Positions 27,945 through 36,895 of a stretch of DNA of 57,627 nucleotides are shown here, one piece after another. The translations under genes and the position numbers were made by a program. How positions within the stretch are numbered: the first letter of the stretch is position 1; each line of letters opens with the position of its first letter. This stretch comes from Paracoccaceae bacterium (lineage in GTDB: Bacteria > Pseudomonadota > Alphaproteobacteria > Rhodobacterales > Rhodobacteraceae). Below the pieces are notes generated by a model. That model had not been told where the DNA came from. It did no database searches and worked only from the letters and a program-made list of their open reading frames with translations. The stretch is taken from contig JAHYIZ010000016.1 of the NCBI GenBank assembly GCA_019429405.1, forward strand, positions 1 to 57,627, given 5' to 3'.

Positions 27945-28412
27945 ATGGACCGTATGAGCCTGCAAGATCCGGTGTTTGCCACCTATGCCATCGCCGCCGC
28001 GCTGATGATTCTGAAGGCCGCCAGCATGTCGTGGCTGACGGTGCTGCGCATGATGCAGGTTAAGGGCGGCTACCGTTCGCCCGAAGATCTGCGCAAGACG
28101 CTGCTCAACCCCGCGCCCGACCCCGCGCAACTGGCGCCCGACGAACGGGTTGAACGCATCCGTCGCATCCAGATGAACGACCTCGAAAACCTGCCGTTCT
28201 TTCTGGTCGCCGGGCTGCTTTTTGTGCTGACCGACCCCGCGCTGCTGACGGCGCGCGTGGTGCTTTATGGCTATGTCGTCTCGCGCGCGCTGCACTTTGC
28301 CGCTTACCTCAGCGCGCGCACCCATGACACCCGCGCCACGCTCTGGACCATCGGCTCGCTTCTGCTGATTTTCATGGCTTTGCGCGTGCTGTTGGTGGCG
28401 CTTGTGGGCTAA
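27945..28412 (+). CDS. MAPEG family membrane protein
   Basis: A protein of about 155 residues with four predicted membrane helices and the MAPEG signature region RIRRIQMNDLENLPFFLVAGLL (about residues 62-83). The family covers microsomal glutathione transferase-like proteins in eukaryotes; bacterial members are mostly uncharacterised. Three in-frame ATGs (27936, 27945, 27954) are close together. The second has a GGA-containing ribosome site at good spacing. It converges on the formaldehyde dehydrogenase gene, whose substrate is also a glutathione adduct, which may be coincidence. Confidence 0.82.
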   Translation: MDRMSLQDPVFATYAIAAALMILKAASMSWLTVLRMMQVKGGYRSPEDLRKTLLNPAPDPAQLAPDERVERIRRIQMNDLENLPFFLVAGLLFVLTDPALLTARVVLYGYVVSRALHFAAYLSARTHDTRATLWTIGSLLLIFMALRVLLVALVG

Positions 28413-28508
28413 AGGGGGCGAGAAACCTTTCGATTTCCCTAATACTTGTATGAAATACGTTTTAAAACAACGGCTTACGCATCATAACATGCGTGTTATC
28501 ATGCCCCC

Positions 28509-29636
<1,128 letters not shown>

Positions 29637-30031
29637 TGCGCAATCCTCTCCCTCATCCATTCAGTCAGCCCCGCGACGGGCCGACCATCCCCCTCCCATC
29701 GGGATTCGATACCCGACAGGCGACCACGCGAAACTGGGACTCTGGTTGCATTGCGCGCTCCCCACCGCCGCCGAACACCCGTTTTAATGGTCTTTGATTA
29801 TCGATGCTGATCTTCGTGATTACCTGAGTCAAGCTTAATGTTGATCACGATCTTGAAAGCGATTGGCGATCTGGCAAAACTCTGAAAAGACGACTGCATT
29901 CCATCGGGCCCATTGCAAGCAGACAGAAAACCTTGGTCGTGCAGGCAGACCGGCGCGGCAGCATCGCTTGCACAGTCACTGTTTCAAGACTATCGATGAT
30001 CATCATGATGAACAAAGAGCATAATGAACAC
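29637..30031. promoter_or_regulatory. Divergent, AT-richer control region with a sigma70-like promoter
   Basis: This 395-base stretch has no convincing gene and is visibly less GC-rich than its surroundings. On the plus strand TTGCAC at 29968-29973, a 17-base gap and TATCGA at 29991-29996 form a plausible sigma70-type promoter for the MEDS regulator. GATGATCATCATGATG-like dyad sequence follows immediately, overlapping the expected start point. The minus-strand promoter for the dehydrogenase should also be here but was not recognised. Confidence 0.4.
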
Positions 30032-30847
30032 ATGGCCGTCAGCGGAATTCCCACTGACATGAAACTGATGAACATTCACGAGGCCGCCCGTTTCCTGCGC
30101 GTCAGCGAAGTATCGGTTCGGCGCTACACCAAATCAGGTGCCTTGCGTTGCCTGCGTGTTGGCGGGCGGCGGGAGCGCCGGTTTGAACGTGAGGATCTTG
30201 AGGCATTTGTCGGTGCGAACAGCTCGGCCCGCGCCTTTGCCGAAACGTCAAAGCCAATCGACGCACCGCAGCCGACACTCGGTCCGGCAGATGTTGCGGC
30301 ACCGGAGTTCGCCACAATCGAGGGTATGCCGGTGCCATGGGGACGGCATCTATGCCAGCTCTACGAGACTGATCGCGGCCGTGTCCAGATGACCGTGCCC
30401 TTCCTGAATGATGGCCTGAACGCGGGCGACGCCTGTTTTCTGATCGCATCCGAACCAGCGCGCGCGCACCTGATCGAAGTGCTGCGCCGGGTTCGCGGCG
30501 ACCTTGGTCCGGATATTGATGCCGGGCGCCTGCGCGTGATCGACCATGCCCAGAACGGCAGCGCGATGCTGGCCGCGCTCGATGAGGCCTTTGGCGCGGC
30601 GATGGAAGAGGGGTTCGGCAAGCTGCGGCTGGTGGGCGATATGGCGTGGTTTCTGGACGAAGGGCTCAGTGGCGACGAGCTGGTGAATTTCGAGACCCGC
30701 TATGACCGCCAGATCGGCCACAGCTATCCGATCATCAGCCTCTGCCTCTACGACGCCCGGCGATTCAGCGGAATCGAAATTCTTCATGCGCTGAAAAGCC
30801 ACGCCGACACGTTCGATCTGCCACTCAGCCGGTTCCTTCTGCGATAG
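30032..30847 (+). CDS. MerR/excisionase-type HTH fused to a MEDS (DcmR-like) sensory domain
   Basis: The product of about 271 residues begins with an excisionase-like winged helix (MNIHEAARFLRVSEVSVRR near 13-31, then GGRRERRFEREDLEAFV). A linker leads to a MEDS domain (about 100-270) with the signature HLCQLYETDRGRVQMTVPFL near 109-128. MEDS domains are named after methanogen/methylotroph DcmR sensory proteins, DcmR being the regulator of dichloromethane dehalogenase. The divergent neighbour is glutathione-dependent formaldehyde dehydrogenase, so a C1-responsive switch is a reasonable inference. Starts at 29996, 30005 and 30059 are alternatives. Confidence 0.8.
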   Translation: MAVSGIPTDMKLMNIHEAARFLRVSEVSVRRYTKSGALRCLRVGGRRERRFEREDLEAFVGANSSARAFAETSKPIDAPQPTLGPADVAAPEFATIEGMPVPWGRHLCQLYETDRGRVQMTVPFLNDGLNAGDACFLIASEPARAHLIEVLRRVRGDLGPDIDAGRLRVIDHAQNGSAMLAALDEAFGAAMEEGFGKLRLVGDMAWFLDEGLSGDELVNFETRYDRQIGHSYPIISLCLYDARRFSGIEILHALKSHADTFDLPLSRFLLR

Positions 30848-30972
30848 GTGCGACGTCTCAGCAGGTAGTTAACCCGGAGCGGGGTTGGCTGCGATTGCCA
30901 AACTCAAGCCGAGGCGCCTGAAGGATAATCTGCCAGTATGCAGAATGCACACCTGACTGTCTCCGGTCAGGC

Positions 30973-31046
30973 GTGCCCAACCCGAGACCGGCCATTATCA
31001 ACCCCAAGGTCTCTCGATATGAACGAGCGACGACAGGGGTAGGTCA
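30973..31046 (+). mobile_element. Degenerate right-end relic of an IS407-type (IS3 family) element
   Basis: This 74-base stretch resembles the last 74 bases of the intact IS at 40188-40261, by eye at around 80% identity, and ends with the same AGGTCA terminus. No transposase is attached. It lies just upstream of the solitary antitoxin gene and marks an old insertion or deletion junction. Confidence 0.7.
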
Positions 31047-31062
31047 ATTGAAAGGACATGAC

Positions 31063-31407
31063 ATGAACGAGATGGTGACGATCCCTCGCGAGGAATATGA
31101 CCGCCTGCGCGCAGCGGCTGAGGATCTGGCCGACCTACAGGCTTATGACCGCGCCAAGGCCGCGCTTGCGGCACGCGAGGATGAGTTAATCCCGGCGGAA
31201 TATGCGAACCGCCTACTGAACGGCGAAAGCGCTTTGCGCGTCTATCGTCACCTGCGCGGCCTGACGCAAGTTGCATTGGCCGAGAAAGCGGGCGTGAACC
31301 GCGTCACCGTGGCGGAGATTGAAACTGGCCGAAAGCAGGGCTCGGTCGCAACGCTGCGTGCGTTGGCCGATACGCTCAGGGTAAGTCTGGATGATCTGAC
31401 CGCGTAA
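31063..31407 (+). CDS. Solitary HTH antitoxin (Phd-like N-terminus plus XRE domain)
   Basis: The 114-residue product begins with a prevent-host-death-like segment (MVTIPREEYDRLRAAAEDL) and ends with an XRE helix-turn-helix at about 55-112 (LRGLTQVALAEKAGVNRVTVAEIETGRK). This is the architecture of antitoxins that pair with RelE/ParE-type toxins normally encoded immediately upstream. Here the upstream space holds an IS-end relic and no toxin, so the antitoxin is an orphan. The ATG at 31063 follows AAAGGACATG. It may still act as a repressor. Confidence 0.78.
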   Translation: MNEMVTIPREEYDRLRAAAEDLADLQAYDRAKAALAAREDELIPAEYANRLLNGESALRVYRHLRGLTQVALAEKAGVNRVTVAEIETGRKQGSVATLRALADTLRVSLDDLTA

Positions 31408-31548
31408 AGTCGGCCCAAATGCGCCCATCGGGACCACCTCCATGCCGCAGGATGGCTCCACAGACCTCCCATTCAGGCCTGCTGAAGCATTGCAAAACAG
31501 GCAACGTCAGCTATGCAGGGTGTTACCGTGACACTTGGCGTGCTCTTA

Positions 31549-31672
31549 TTTGTGGACAGATACCAAGCCCAACTCATCGATGATGAGCAGCTTGGCTGCG
31601 GCAAACTGTTCTGGACGAGGGGCAGGCGGCGTTTATCGCGGGACTCCATCAGCTCGTCGACTAGCGCCGTTT
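31549..31672 (-). pseudogene. Frameshifted fragment of an IS21-type istB ATPase
   Basis: On the minus strand, one frame reads TALVDELMESRDKRRLPLVQ. After a shift, another frame reads AAAKLLIIDELGLVSVHK, containing the Walker B block typical of IstB, the AAA+ helper of IS21 transposition. Both ends are missing. The remainder of 31408-31908 holds no intact gene. Confidence 0.65.
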
Positions 31673-31763
31673 GAGGGTATGCGGCGGCTATGCCCCATTG
31701 ATTTCCCACTCGCGTGCAGATGGCCGTGCTGCGTGCGGTGGGCTATCGGCAGGATCGGTGCGC

Positions 31764-31832
31764 GCCGAGGTGAAGGCCACGCGGCCGAGCCCAAACGGGT
31801 CGGCCTTGCTGCGCCGGATCAGCACGCGCAGG
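31764..31832 (-). pseudogene. 69-base fragment of a tyrosine recombinase gene
   Basis: These 69 bases match 67 of 69 positions of 40683-40751, inside the intact integrase gene at 40355-41242, in the same orientation relative to it. The fragment is an isolated remnant of a second copy of that integrase lying at the other side of the catabolic cluster. Confidence 0.75.
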
Positions 31833-31908
31833 TCAAGAACGCATGTCCTTTCCTGTCAGGTGTTGTGGGCGCTCATTGCGCTGCCCAGGCGGCCCGCGAC
31901 GCACTTGA

Positions 31909-32433
31909 TCAAACGTAACCGGCCGCTTTATGCGGCCCTTGCGCTGATCGGTATACCAGCAACTTTCGTTCGTACCTGCAAACTTCATTTCCGCCGCGCA
32001 CTACGCCGCGCGTGGCAACGTGGAGGATACCTTGGTCAGGTCGCGATTTCGTCCCGCGCTTGTCAAGCACGGTCGATTCAGCAAACACGGTATCGCCGTC
32101 GCGGATCGGGTGCGGGAAGCATACATTTTCCCATGCCAGGTTTGCGACAACGCGACCGAACGCGCGCGTCGTCGTGGCGGCAAAGGCACCGACGACCCAC
32201 GTTTGCGAAATCTCGGCCTCGCCACCTCCGGCCTGCGTGGCAAATGCATGGTCGATCAGCACCGGCGCATGGTCCCCGGCGATCGCCGCCCGAAACCGTG
32301 CCTCGGCCCAGGAAAAGGTGAAGCCGGGCCGGTGCTCGATCACCAAACCGGGTTCGATGTCGTCAAACTCGAGGCCCAGGGTTTCGACAAACTCGGCGTC
32401 GCCGATGGCGATGTGTGAGGGGTGCAGGCGCAT
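31909..32433 (-). CDS. MaoC-like acyl-CoA hydratase/dehydratase (1)
   Basis: The 174-residue product has a MaoC hot-dog fold: the hydratase motif is recognisable around AAIAGDHAPVLIDHAFA near residues 48-64, where the DxNPxH-type loop would lie, but in diverged form. It is the last gene of a six-gene minus-strand operon with a TRAP transporter and a CitE-like lyase, 11 bases after a second MaoC gene. The GAAGGAAGT ribosome site supports the ATG at 32433. A role as one half of a two-subunit hydratase acting on a branched C5-CoA is inferred. Confidence 0.78.
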   Translation of the reverse strand: MRLHPSHIAIGDAEFVETLGLEFDDIEPGLVIEHRPGFTFSWAEARFRAAIAGDHAPVLIDHAFATQAGGGEAEISQTWVVGAFAATTTRAFGRVVANLAWENVCFPHPIRDGDTVFAESTVLDKRGTKSRPDQGILHVATRGVVRGGNEVCRYERKLLVYRSAQGPHKAAGYV

Positions 32434-32444
32434 CGGGACTTCCT

Positions 32445-32960
32445 TCAATAGCCGAGGGCCGCAAAAGGCCCCCTGTCGCGGCGGTAGATGGACTGATCAT
32501 AGGTCACCACTGCGACCACAGTCCTGTCGCTGCGAGTAAGGCTGGCCTCGCAGGTCAAGCTGCCGCAGTCGGTATCGGCCTTGTCATCGCGCGCCGCCAG
32601 AATCTTGGTTTGCGCGTAAAGCGTGTCGCCACCATAGACAGGCGAAGTCAGCCGAATTGACGAAAACCAGAGAATTCGCCTGCGCCTGCCAAAAGTCTTC
32701 CAGCCCAATCCCACTGCGCGCTGCAACGTCAGGGTGCTGACTACCAGCGGGCGCCCGAATTCGGTCGCCGCGGCGTAGTTTTCATCATAGTGCAGCGCCG
32801 CCTGATTGAGCGTCACCAGGGCCTCGTTGACGTTGTCCTGTTGGGTTACGGTCACGCCGGGGCGATGATGAAACACCTGCCCGACGGCAAAATCCTCGAA
32901 CGCCAATCCGACAGATTCGCGAATTCGGCCTTCCGCTATGGGGTGAAACGCTGCGAACAC
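32445..32960 (-). CDS. MaoC-like acyl-CoA hydratase/dehydratase (2)
   Basis: This second MaoC protein of about 171 residues has the FEDFAVGQVFHHRPGVTVTQQD entry segment and NQAALHYDENYAAATEFGRPLV at the catalytic loop, where N, H and D positions resemble active hydratases. The start is read as the GTG at 32960, preceded by AAGGAG; the frame is open further upstream into citE. It lies between citE and the first MaoC gene. Mesaconyl- or itaconyl-CoA hydration is a plausible reaction given the neighbours. Confidence 0.78.
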   Translation of the reverse strand: MFAAFHPIAEGRIRESVGLAFEDFAVGQVFHHRPGVTVTQQDNVNEALVTLNQAALHYDENYAAATEFGRPLVVSTLTLQRAVGLGWKTFGRRRRILWFSSIRLTSPVYGGDTLYAQTKILAARDDKADTDCGSLTCEASLTRSDRTVVAVVTYDQSIYRRDRGPFAALGY

Positions 32961-32988
32961 CTCGGGGTCTCCTTGTCTTGTTGGTGGG

Positions 32989-33837
32989 TCATTTGCGCCT
33001 CTCAGCGCGGGCCAGCACGCGCCGGGCTGCAGTGGCAACGGGTAGGTCGATCATCTTGCCATCCAGTTGCGCCGCGCCGCCGCCTGCGGCTTCAATCGCC
33101 GCAATGATACGTTTGGCCTGCGCGAACTCGGCGTCAGATGGCAGGAACGCATTCAAGATTGGCACGACTTGTACCGGGTGGATCGCAAGTTTTCCGGTGA
33201 ACCCCATGGCGCGCACGCGCAGGGTCTCGGTCCGCAGTGCTGCGGCATCGGCAATATCAAGGTGCGGAACGTCAAAGACGCCGACCCGCGCAGTTGCGGC
33301 GGCCCGCACAAGTGCGGCGCGGCTTGAATAGAGCGCTTCCCACTCAAAAGCCGCGCCCAGATCCGCGGCGAGATCCGCCCCGCCAAACCCGAGCGCATCG
33401 CCTGCGCGAAGCGCCGAAGCTATGTCCGCGGCTCCGGCAATTCCTCGCGCAGTCTCGATCGCCACGAGCAGCGGGCTGCCCGAAGGGTTGTGGGAGCGCA
33501 CAATTTCGATGTCACGCGGCGACTCAACTTTGGCGAGAAACAACCCGGATGGCGCAAGCCGACCGTCAGCCAGAGCTGCGAGATCATCAAGCGACGCGCG
33601 CGTACCTAGCGGGTTGATCCTGACATAGACTGCGGGTGCATCGGCTGAAATTGCAGCGCGCGCAGCGTAGTCACATGCGGCGCGACGCGCAGTGTCCTTT
33701 TCCGACTGTGCAACCGCGTCCTCCAAGTCAATGATGATGCCTTCGGGCGAGGCTGCCGCTGCCTTGTCAAACCGATCTGGCCGGTTCCCGGGGACGAACA
33801 GCAGGCAGGAGATGGTAGCAAGCGACACTTGGTTCAT
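32989..33837 (-). CDS. HpcH/HpaI-CitE family lyase (citramalyl/malyl-CoA lyase-like)
   Basis: The 282-residue enzyme is a CitE-type TIM-barrel lyase. It shows the N-terminal LLFVPGNRPDRFDKA with the CoA/carboxylate-binding arginine, the metal-binding pair in GIIIDLEDAV and LVAIETARGI, and the C-terminal KLAIHPVQVVPI motif. Relatives cleave malyl-CoA, methylmalyl-CoA or citramalyl-CoA. Start and stop overlap dctM by four bases. With a family III CoA-transferase and MaoC hydratases in the cluster, (S)- or (R)-citramalyl-CoA cleavage to pyruvate and acetyl-CoA is the leading guess. Confidence 0.85.
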   Translation of the reverse strand: MNQVSLATISCLLFVPGNRPDRFDKAAAASPEGIIIDLEDAVAQSEKDTARRAACDYAARAAISADAPAVYVRINPLGTRASLDDLAALADGRLAPSGLFLAKVESPRDIEIVRSHNPSGSPLLVAIETARGIAGAADIASALRAGDALGFGGADLAADLGAAFEWEALYSSRAALVRAAATARVGVFDVPHLDIADAAALRTETLRVRAMGFTGKLAIHPVQVVPILNAFLPSDAEFAQAKRIIAAIEAAGGGAAQLDGKMIDLPVATAARRVLARAERRK

Positions 33838-35126
33838 CGTGCCACCCCCAGCACCTGGTTCGGCAGCCAGGTTGAAACGCCGGGGAACAGAATGACCATG
33901 ACCCAGAGCAAGACCATCGCCGCCAGAAACGGCAACATGCCGCGCTGCACCTCGGTGACCGGAGCCTTTGCCACTTCGGCCATAACAAACAGGTTGAGCC
34001 CCACGGGCGGTGTCAGCATGGCAATCTCGATGCCGACGATGACAATGATCGCGTACTGCACCGGATCGATGCCAAGCGCATGCAGAATGGGAAGGGTCAG
34101 CGGCAGCGTGATCAGGATGATCGAGTAGCCCTCGAGCACGGTGCCAAGCACCAGCAGAATTCCGGCCATGACGAACAGAAACTGGGTTTTGCCAAGCTCG
34201 AGACCGGTGACCAGATCAGCCAGCCGCACTGCCAGGCCATCGCGCGTCAGCCACAGCGACAGCAGGTTTGCCCCGGCGATAATCAGCAAGATGGCTGCCG
34301 TGCGGGAAATGCCCTGCACCAGAACCTCGGGAACCGCGCTGATCTTGAGCGATCGATAGACGAACACACTGACCAGCAGAGCGACCGCGGCCGAGAGGGC
34401 GGCGGCTTCGGTCACGGTAACGAAGCCGCCGTAAATTCCCCCGAGCACGATCATCGGCACCGCCAAGGCTGGCAGCGCGTGAAAATTCGCGCGCGCAAGT
34501 TCTGGCCAGCCGGGAAACGGGATCGGCTTTCCGCCTTGCCCACGTGCCATCAGCATGATGACCAGCGCGAACAGCACCAACTGAATCGCGCCTGGCACCA
34601 CCCCTGCGAGAAACAGGCGAGGGATCGAGGTTTCCGACATCAGCCCGTAGATCACCATTGGCATCGAGGGCGGAATGAGAATCCCGAGGGTTCCGGCGGC
34701 GGCGGTTACACCCAGCGCGAAGGGGCGCTTGTAGCCGCGCTCGAGCATTTCCGGCACCACCATCGTGCCCATGGCCAACACGGTTGCCACCGAAGATCCA
34801 CTGATTGCCGAGAACATCGCCGTCGCCATCAGCGCGGCCAGCGGAATACCCCCCGGCAACCGCCCGATCCAGCTGGCAGCCATCAGGATGAGCGCCCGCG
34901 CAATGCCGCCGCCTTGAATGAACCCCGCGGCGATCACGAAGAACGGCACAGCCATCAGGGTTGCCGAGTTCATGTGATCGAGCACGGTCTGGGCCATGCC
35001 CGCCACTGAGCCGCCATCGAGCAACAGCAGCACGATGCCGAGGCCCGTGAGGACGATGTAGATGGGAATCCCGAGCGCCAGCAGCCCCAGAAGCCCGACT
35101 ATTCCAAAGAGGACCTCAATGCCCAT
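33834..35126 (-). CDS. dctM: TRAP transporter large permease (DctM)
   Basis: A 430-residue membrane protein with about 12-13 helices of the DctM/SiaM family. Characteristic segments include ATAMFSAISGSSVATVLAMGT near 105-125 and GILIPPSMPMVIYGLMSETS near 157-176, and a mirrored LTPPVGLNLFVMAEVAK near the C-terminus. It carries a carboxylate across the inner membrane using the ion gradient with DctQ and the binding protein DctP. It overlaps citE, tying import to catabolism. Confidence 0.92.
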   Translation of the reverse strand: MGIEVLFGIVGLLGLLALGIPIYIVLTGLGIVLLLLDGGSVAGMAQTVLDHMNSATLMAVPFFVIAAGFIQGGGIARALILMAASWIGRLPGGIPLAALMATAMFSAISGSSVATVLAMGTMVVPEMLERGYKRPFALGVTAAAGTLGILIPPSMPMVIYGLMSETSIPRLFLAGVVPGAIQLVLFALVIMLMARGQGGKPIPFPGWPELARANFHALPALAVPMIVLGGIYGGFVTVTEAAALSAAVALLVSVFVYRSLKISAVPEVLVQGISRTAAILLIIAGANLLSLWLTRDGLAVRLADLVTGLELGKTQFLFVMAGILLVLGTVLEGYSIILITLPLTLPILHALGIDPVQYAIIVIVGIEIAMLTPPVGLNLFVMAEVAKAPVTEVQRGMLPFLAAMVLLWVMVILFPGVSTWLPNQVLGVAR

Positions 35127-35141
35127 GGAGCGCCTGCCTTT

Positions 35142-35648
35142 TCAGTATTCGTGTTTGCCAAATTCGTCGCGCACTTTGCCCGACAAGATCTTTGTGGTGC
35201 GGACGACAAGGTGGAAGGCCAGCAACGCCATTCCGGCAGGCAGAGATGTATAATAGATCCATAGGGGTATGCGCAGGGTCGATGCGGTCCGCTCGTCCCA
35301 TCGGTATGCTTGCTCGACAACCAGAATGCCGGACCAGAGCAGGAACAGCGCCAGCGCGATGCCAGCCAGACCGGCCATGACGATCAGGATCAGGCGCAGT
35401 CGGGCAGGAAGCAGCGCCAGCGCGGTATCGACCCGCACATGTCCGCCTTGCCCGGCGATCCGCGCGCCCGCCAGAAAGGTCGCCCAGATGGTGAGGAAGA
35501 TCGTGACATCGAACGCCCAATCCATCGTCACGTCCGCCAGCAGATAGCGCGCCGTCATCGCCATGCATGCCAGCAGCAGTGCAAGCGCCGCAAATGTGGC
35601 GATCAGCGCTTTTTCAATGGCGTCAACAACCGCAAGTGCTCGGTTCAT
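35142..35648 (-). CDS. dctQ: TRAP transporter small permease (DctQ)
   Basis: The 168-residue protein has four membrane helices and the DctQ-type DWAFDVTIFLTIWATFLAGARIAGQGGHVRVD block near residues 38-70. It lies 15 bases upstream of dctM and 64 bases after dctP, with a strong hairpin in the latter gap. It bridges DctP docking and DctM. Confidence 0.9.
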   Translation of the reverse strand: MNRALAVVDAIEKALIATFAALALLLACMAMTARYLLADVTMDWAFDVTIFLTIWATFLAGARIAGQGGHVRVDTALALLPARLRLILIVMAGLAGIALALFLLWSGILVVEQAYRWDERTASTLRIPLWIYYTSLPAGMALLAFHLVVRTTKILSGKVRDEFGKHEY

Positions 35649-35665
35649 CGGGGTATCTCCGAAAG

Positions 35666-35708
35666 GACGCCCGCTTCACGCCAGTCGGCGCGGCGCGAGG
35701 CGGGCGTC
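35666..35708 (-). terminator. Intercistronic hairpin between dctP and dctQ
   Basis: A perfect nine-base inverted repeat (GACGCCCGC at 35666-35674 and its complement at 35700-35708) encloses a GC-rich loop just after dctP. It lacks a T-run and probably acts as an attenuator or mRNA stabiliser, raising binding protein output over permease output, as often seen in TRAP and ABC operons. Confidence 0.55.
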
Positions 35709-35712
35709 TTGC

Positions 35713-36747
35713 TCAGTTGAGCTTGGCGATTTCGCTTTGCGCCAGCGATACGATCTCGGCATCAACGCCCAGTTGTGTCGCAATCGCCGGAGCGGCGGCA
35801 AGCAGACGCGCGTTGACCTCTGCAATCTCGGCCGCGTCGGGCGTGTAGATGACCACTCCGTTGGCCGCGTTTTCCTCGGCGGCGGCAGCCTGACGGCGCT
35901 CGGCCTCGATGCGTTCGTCGTCGATTACGCTATCCCACGCATCCCGGAACGCTTTCTGATGCTCGGCGCTCAGCCCATCCCAGAACTTCTTGTTGACCAG
36001 CGGCACATAGTAAAGCACCGAGACCTGATCAACGAACACAGATTTTACCCCCGCTTCAAAGAGCTTGGCCGAGCGCAGCGTTTCATTGGTCGTCAGCAGG
36101 GCGTCGATGGTTCCCTGCGACAGGGCAAGCGGCACGTCGGGGAACGGGATCGAGACCCCCTCGGCCCCAAGTTCCTTGTAGCGCGCAATGAAGCCGGCGC
36201 CGCCGGGCACCCGGATGCGCGCGCCCCTGAAATCGGCGAAGCTGGTCAGAGTGCGCCCGGCGCCAAACGTATTGGTGAAGCCCAGCAGGAACCACCGTCC
36301 CGGCACGACAAGGCCAAGCTTGCTTTCGATATTGGCGGACATCGCGGCGCCCAGCGGGCCATCAACGAGCTGGTTGACCTGCGCGGGTGAGCGGCCCGAG
36401 AACAGCGGCAGATCGAGCAGGTTCATGTTCGAAACAAAGGCCGCGATCGACGAGTTGGTGGTGACAGACATCTCGATATCGCCCTGCGCGACCGCCTTGG
36501 GTTCATCGCGCGCGGCATAGAGCTGCCCGGCCTCGAACAACTCGCCGACCAGTTCGTTCGAAGTCGCCGCTGCCAGCCTTTCCATGAAGGTGCGCAGCGT
36601 GATGTTGCGCACATGGTTCGGGCCGGTATCGACGGAAATGCGGTATTTCGTTTCGGCTGCGGCAAAGCCCGTCAGGGCTGCCAACGCAACCGTTGCTGTC
36701 AGCGTCAATCTTGCGAGGCTGCGGCTAATTGCAGTGAAATCGGTCAT
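35713..36747 (-). CDS. dctP: TRAP transporter periplasmic binding protein (DctP)
   Basis: This 344-residue protein has a Sec signal peptide ending around GFAAAE and a DctP-family ligand-binding domain. It keeps the substrate-carboxylate arginine region seen as FRGARIRVPGGAGFIARYKELGA near 168-190, followed by VPLALSQGTIDALLTTNE. It is first in the operon dctP-dctQ-dctM-citE-maoC-maoC. The ligand is presumably a C4-C5 dicarboxylate such as itaconate or mesaconate (inference from the enzymes). Confidence 0.9.
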   Translation of the reverse strand: MTDFTAISRSLARLTLTATVALAALTGFAAAETKYRISVDTGPNHVRNITLRTFMERLAAATSNELVGELFEAGQLYAARDEPKAVAQGDIEMSVTTNSSIAAFVSNMNLLDLPLFSGRSPAQVNQLVDGPLGAAMSANIESKLGLVVPGRWFLLGFTNTFGAGRTLTSFADFRGARIRVPGGAGFIARYKELGAEGVSIPFPDVPLALSQGTIDALLTTNETLRSAKLFEAGVKSVFVDQVSVLYYVPLVNKKFWDGLSAEHQKAFRDAWDSVIDDERIEAERRQAAAAEENAANGVVIYTPDAAEIAEVNARLLAAAPAIATQLGVDAEIVSLAQSEIAKLN

Positions 36748-36835
36748 CTCAGCTTCCTCCCAGAAGTTTTTGATTGCGGCTGACTGGCAGCCTGCCCCCG
36801 CCGATCATGGCATTTCTGCCCATCATCGAAAGTGG

Positions 36836-36869
36836 CTTGATCTTGTCCGGACAACCAGACAAAATCAAG
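36836..36869. promoter_or_regulatory. Palindromic operator between the divergent catabolic operons
   Basis: The perfect 12-base palindrome TTGTCCGGACAA lies at 36843-36854, flanked by outer arms CTTGAT (36836-36841) and ATCAAG (36864-36869). It sits between dctP (minus) and the CoA-transferase gene (plus), 42 bases before the latter's start. It is a good candidate site for the GntR regulator encoded two genes away. Confidence 0.6.
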
Positions 36870-36895
36870 CCCAAGTTTCACGGGGAGGTCGATTT

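Noticed and set aside
31473-31709. A 78-residue protein on the minus strand
   Set aside because: It is a mix of two frames of a decayed istB gene with no intact domain.
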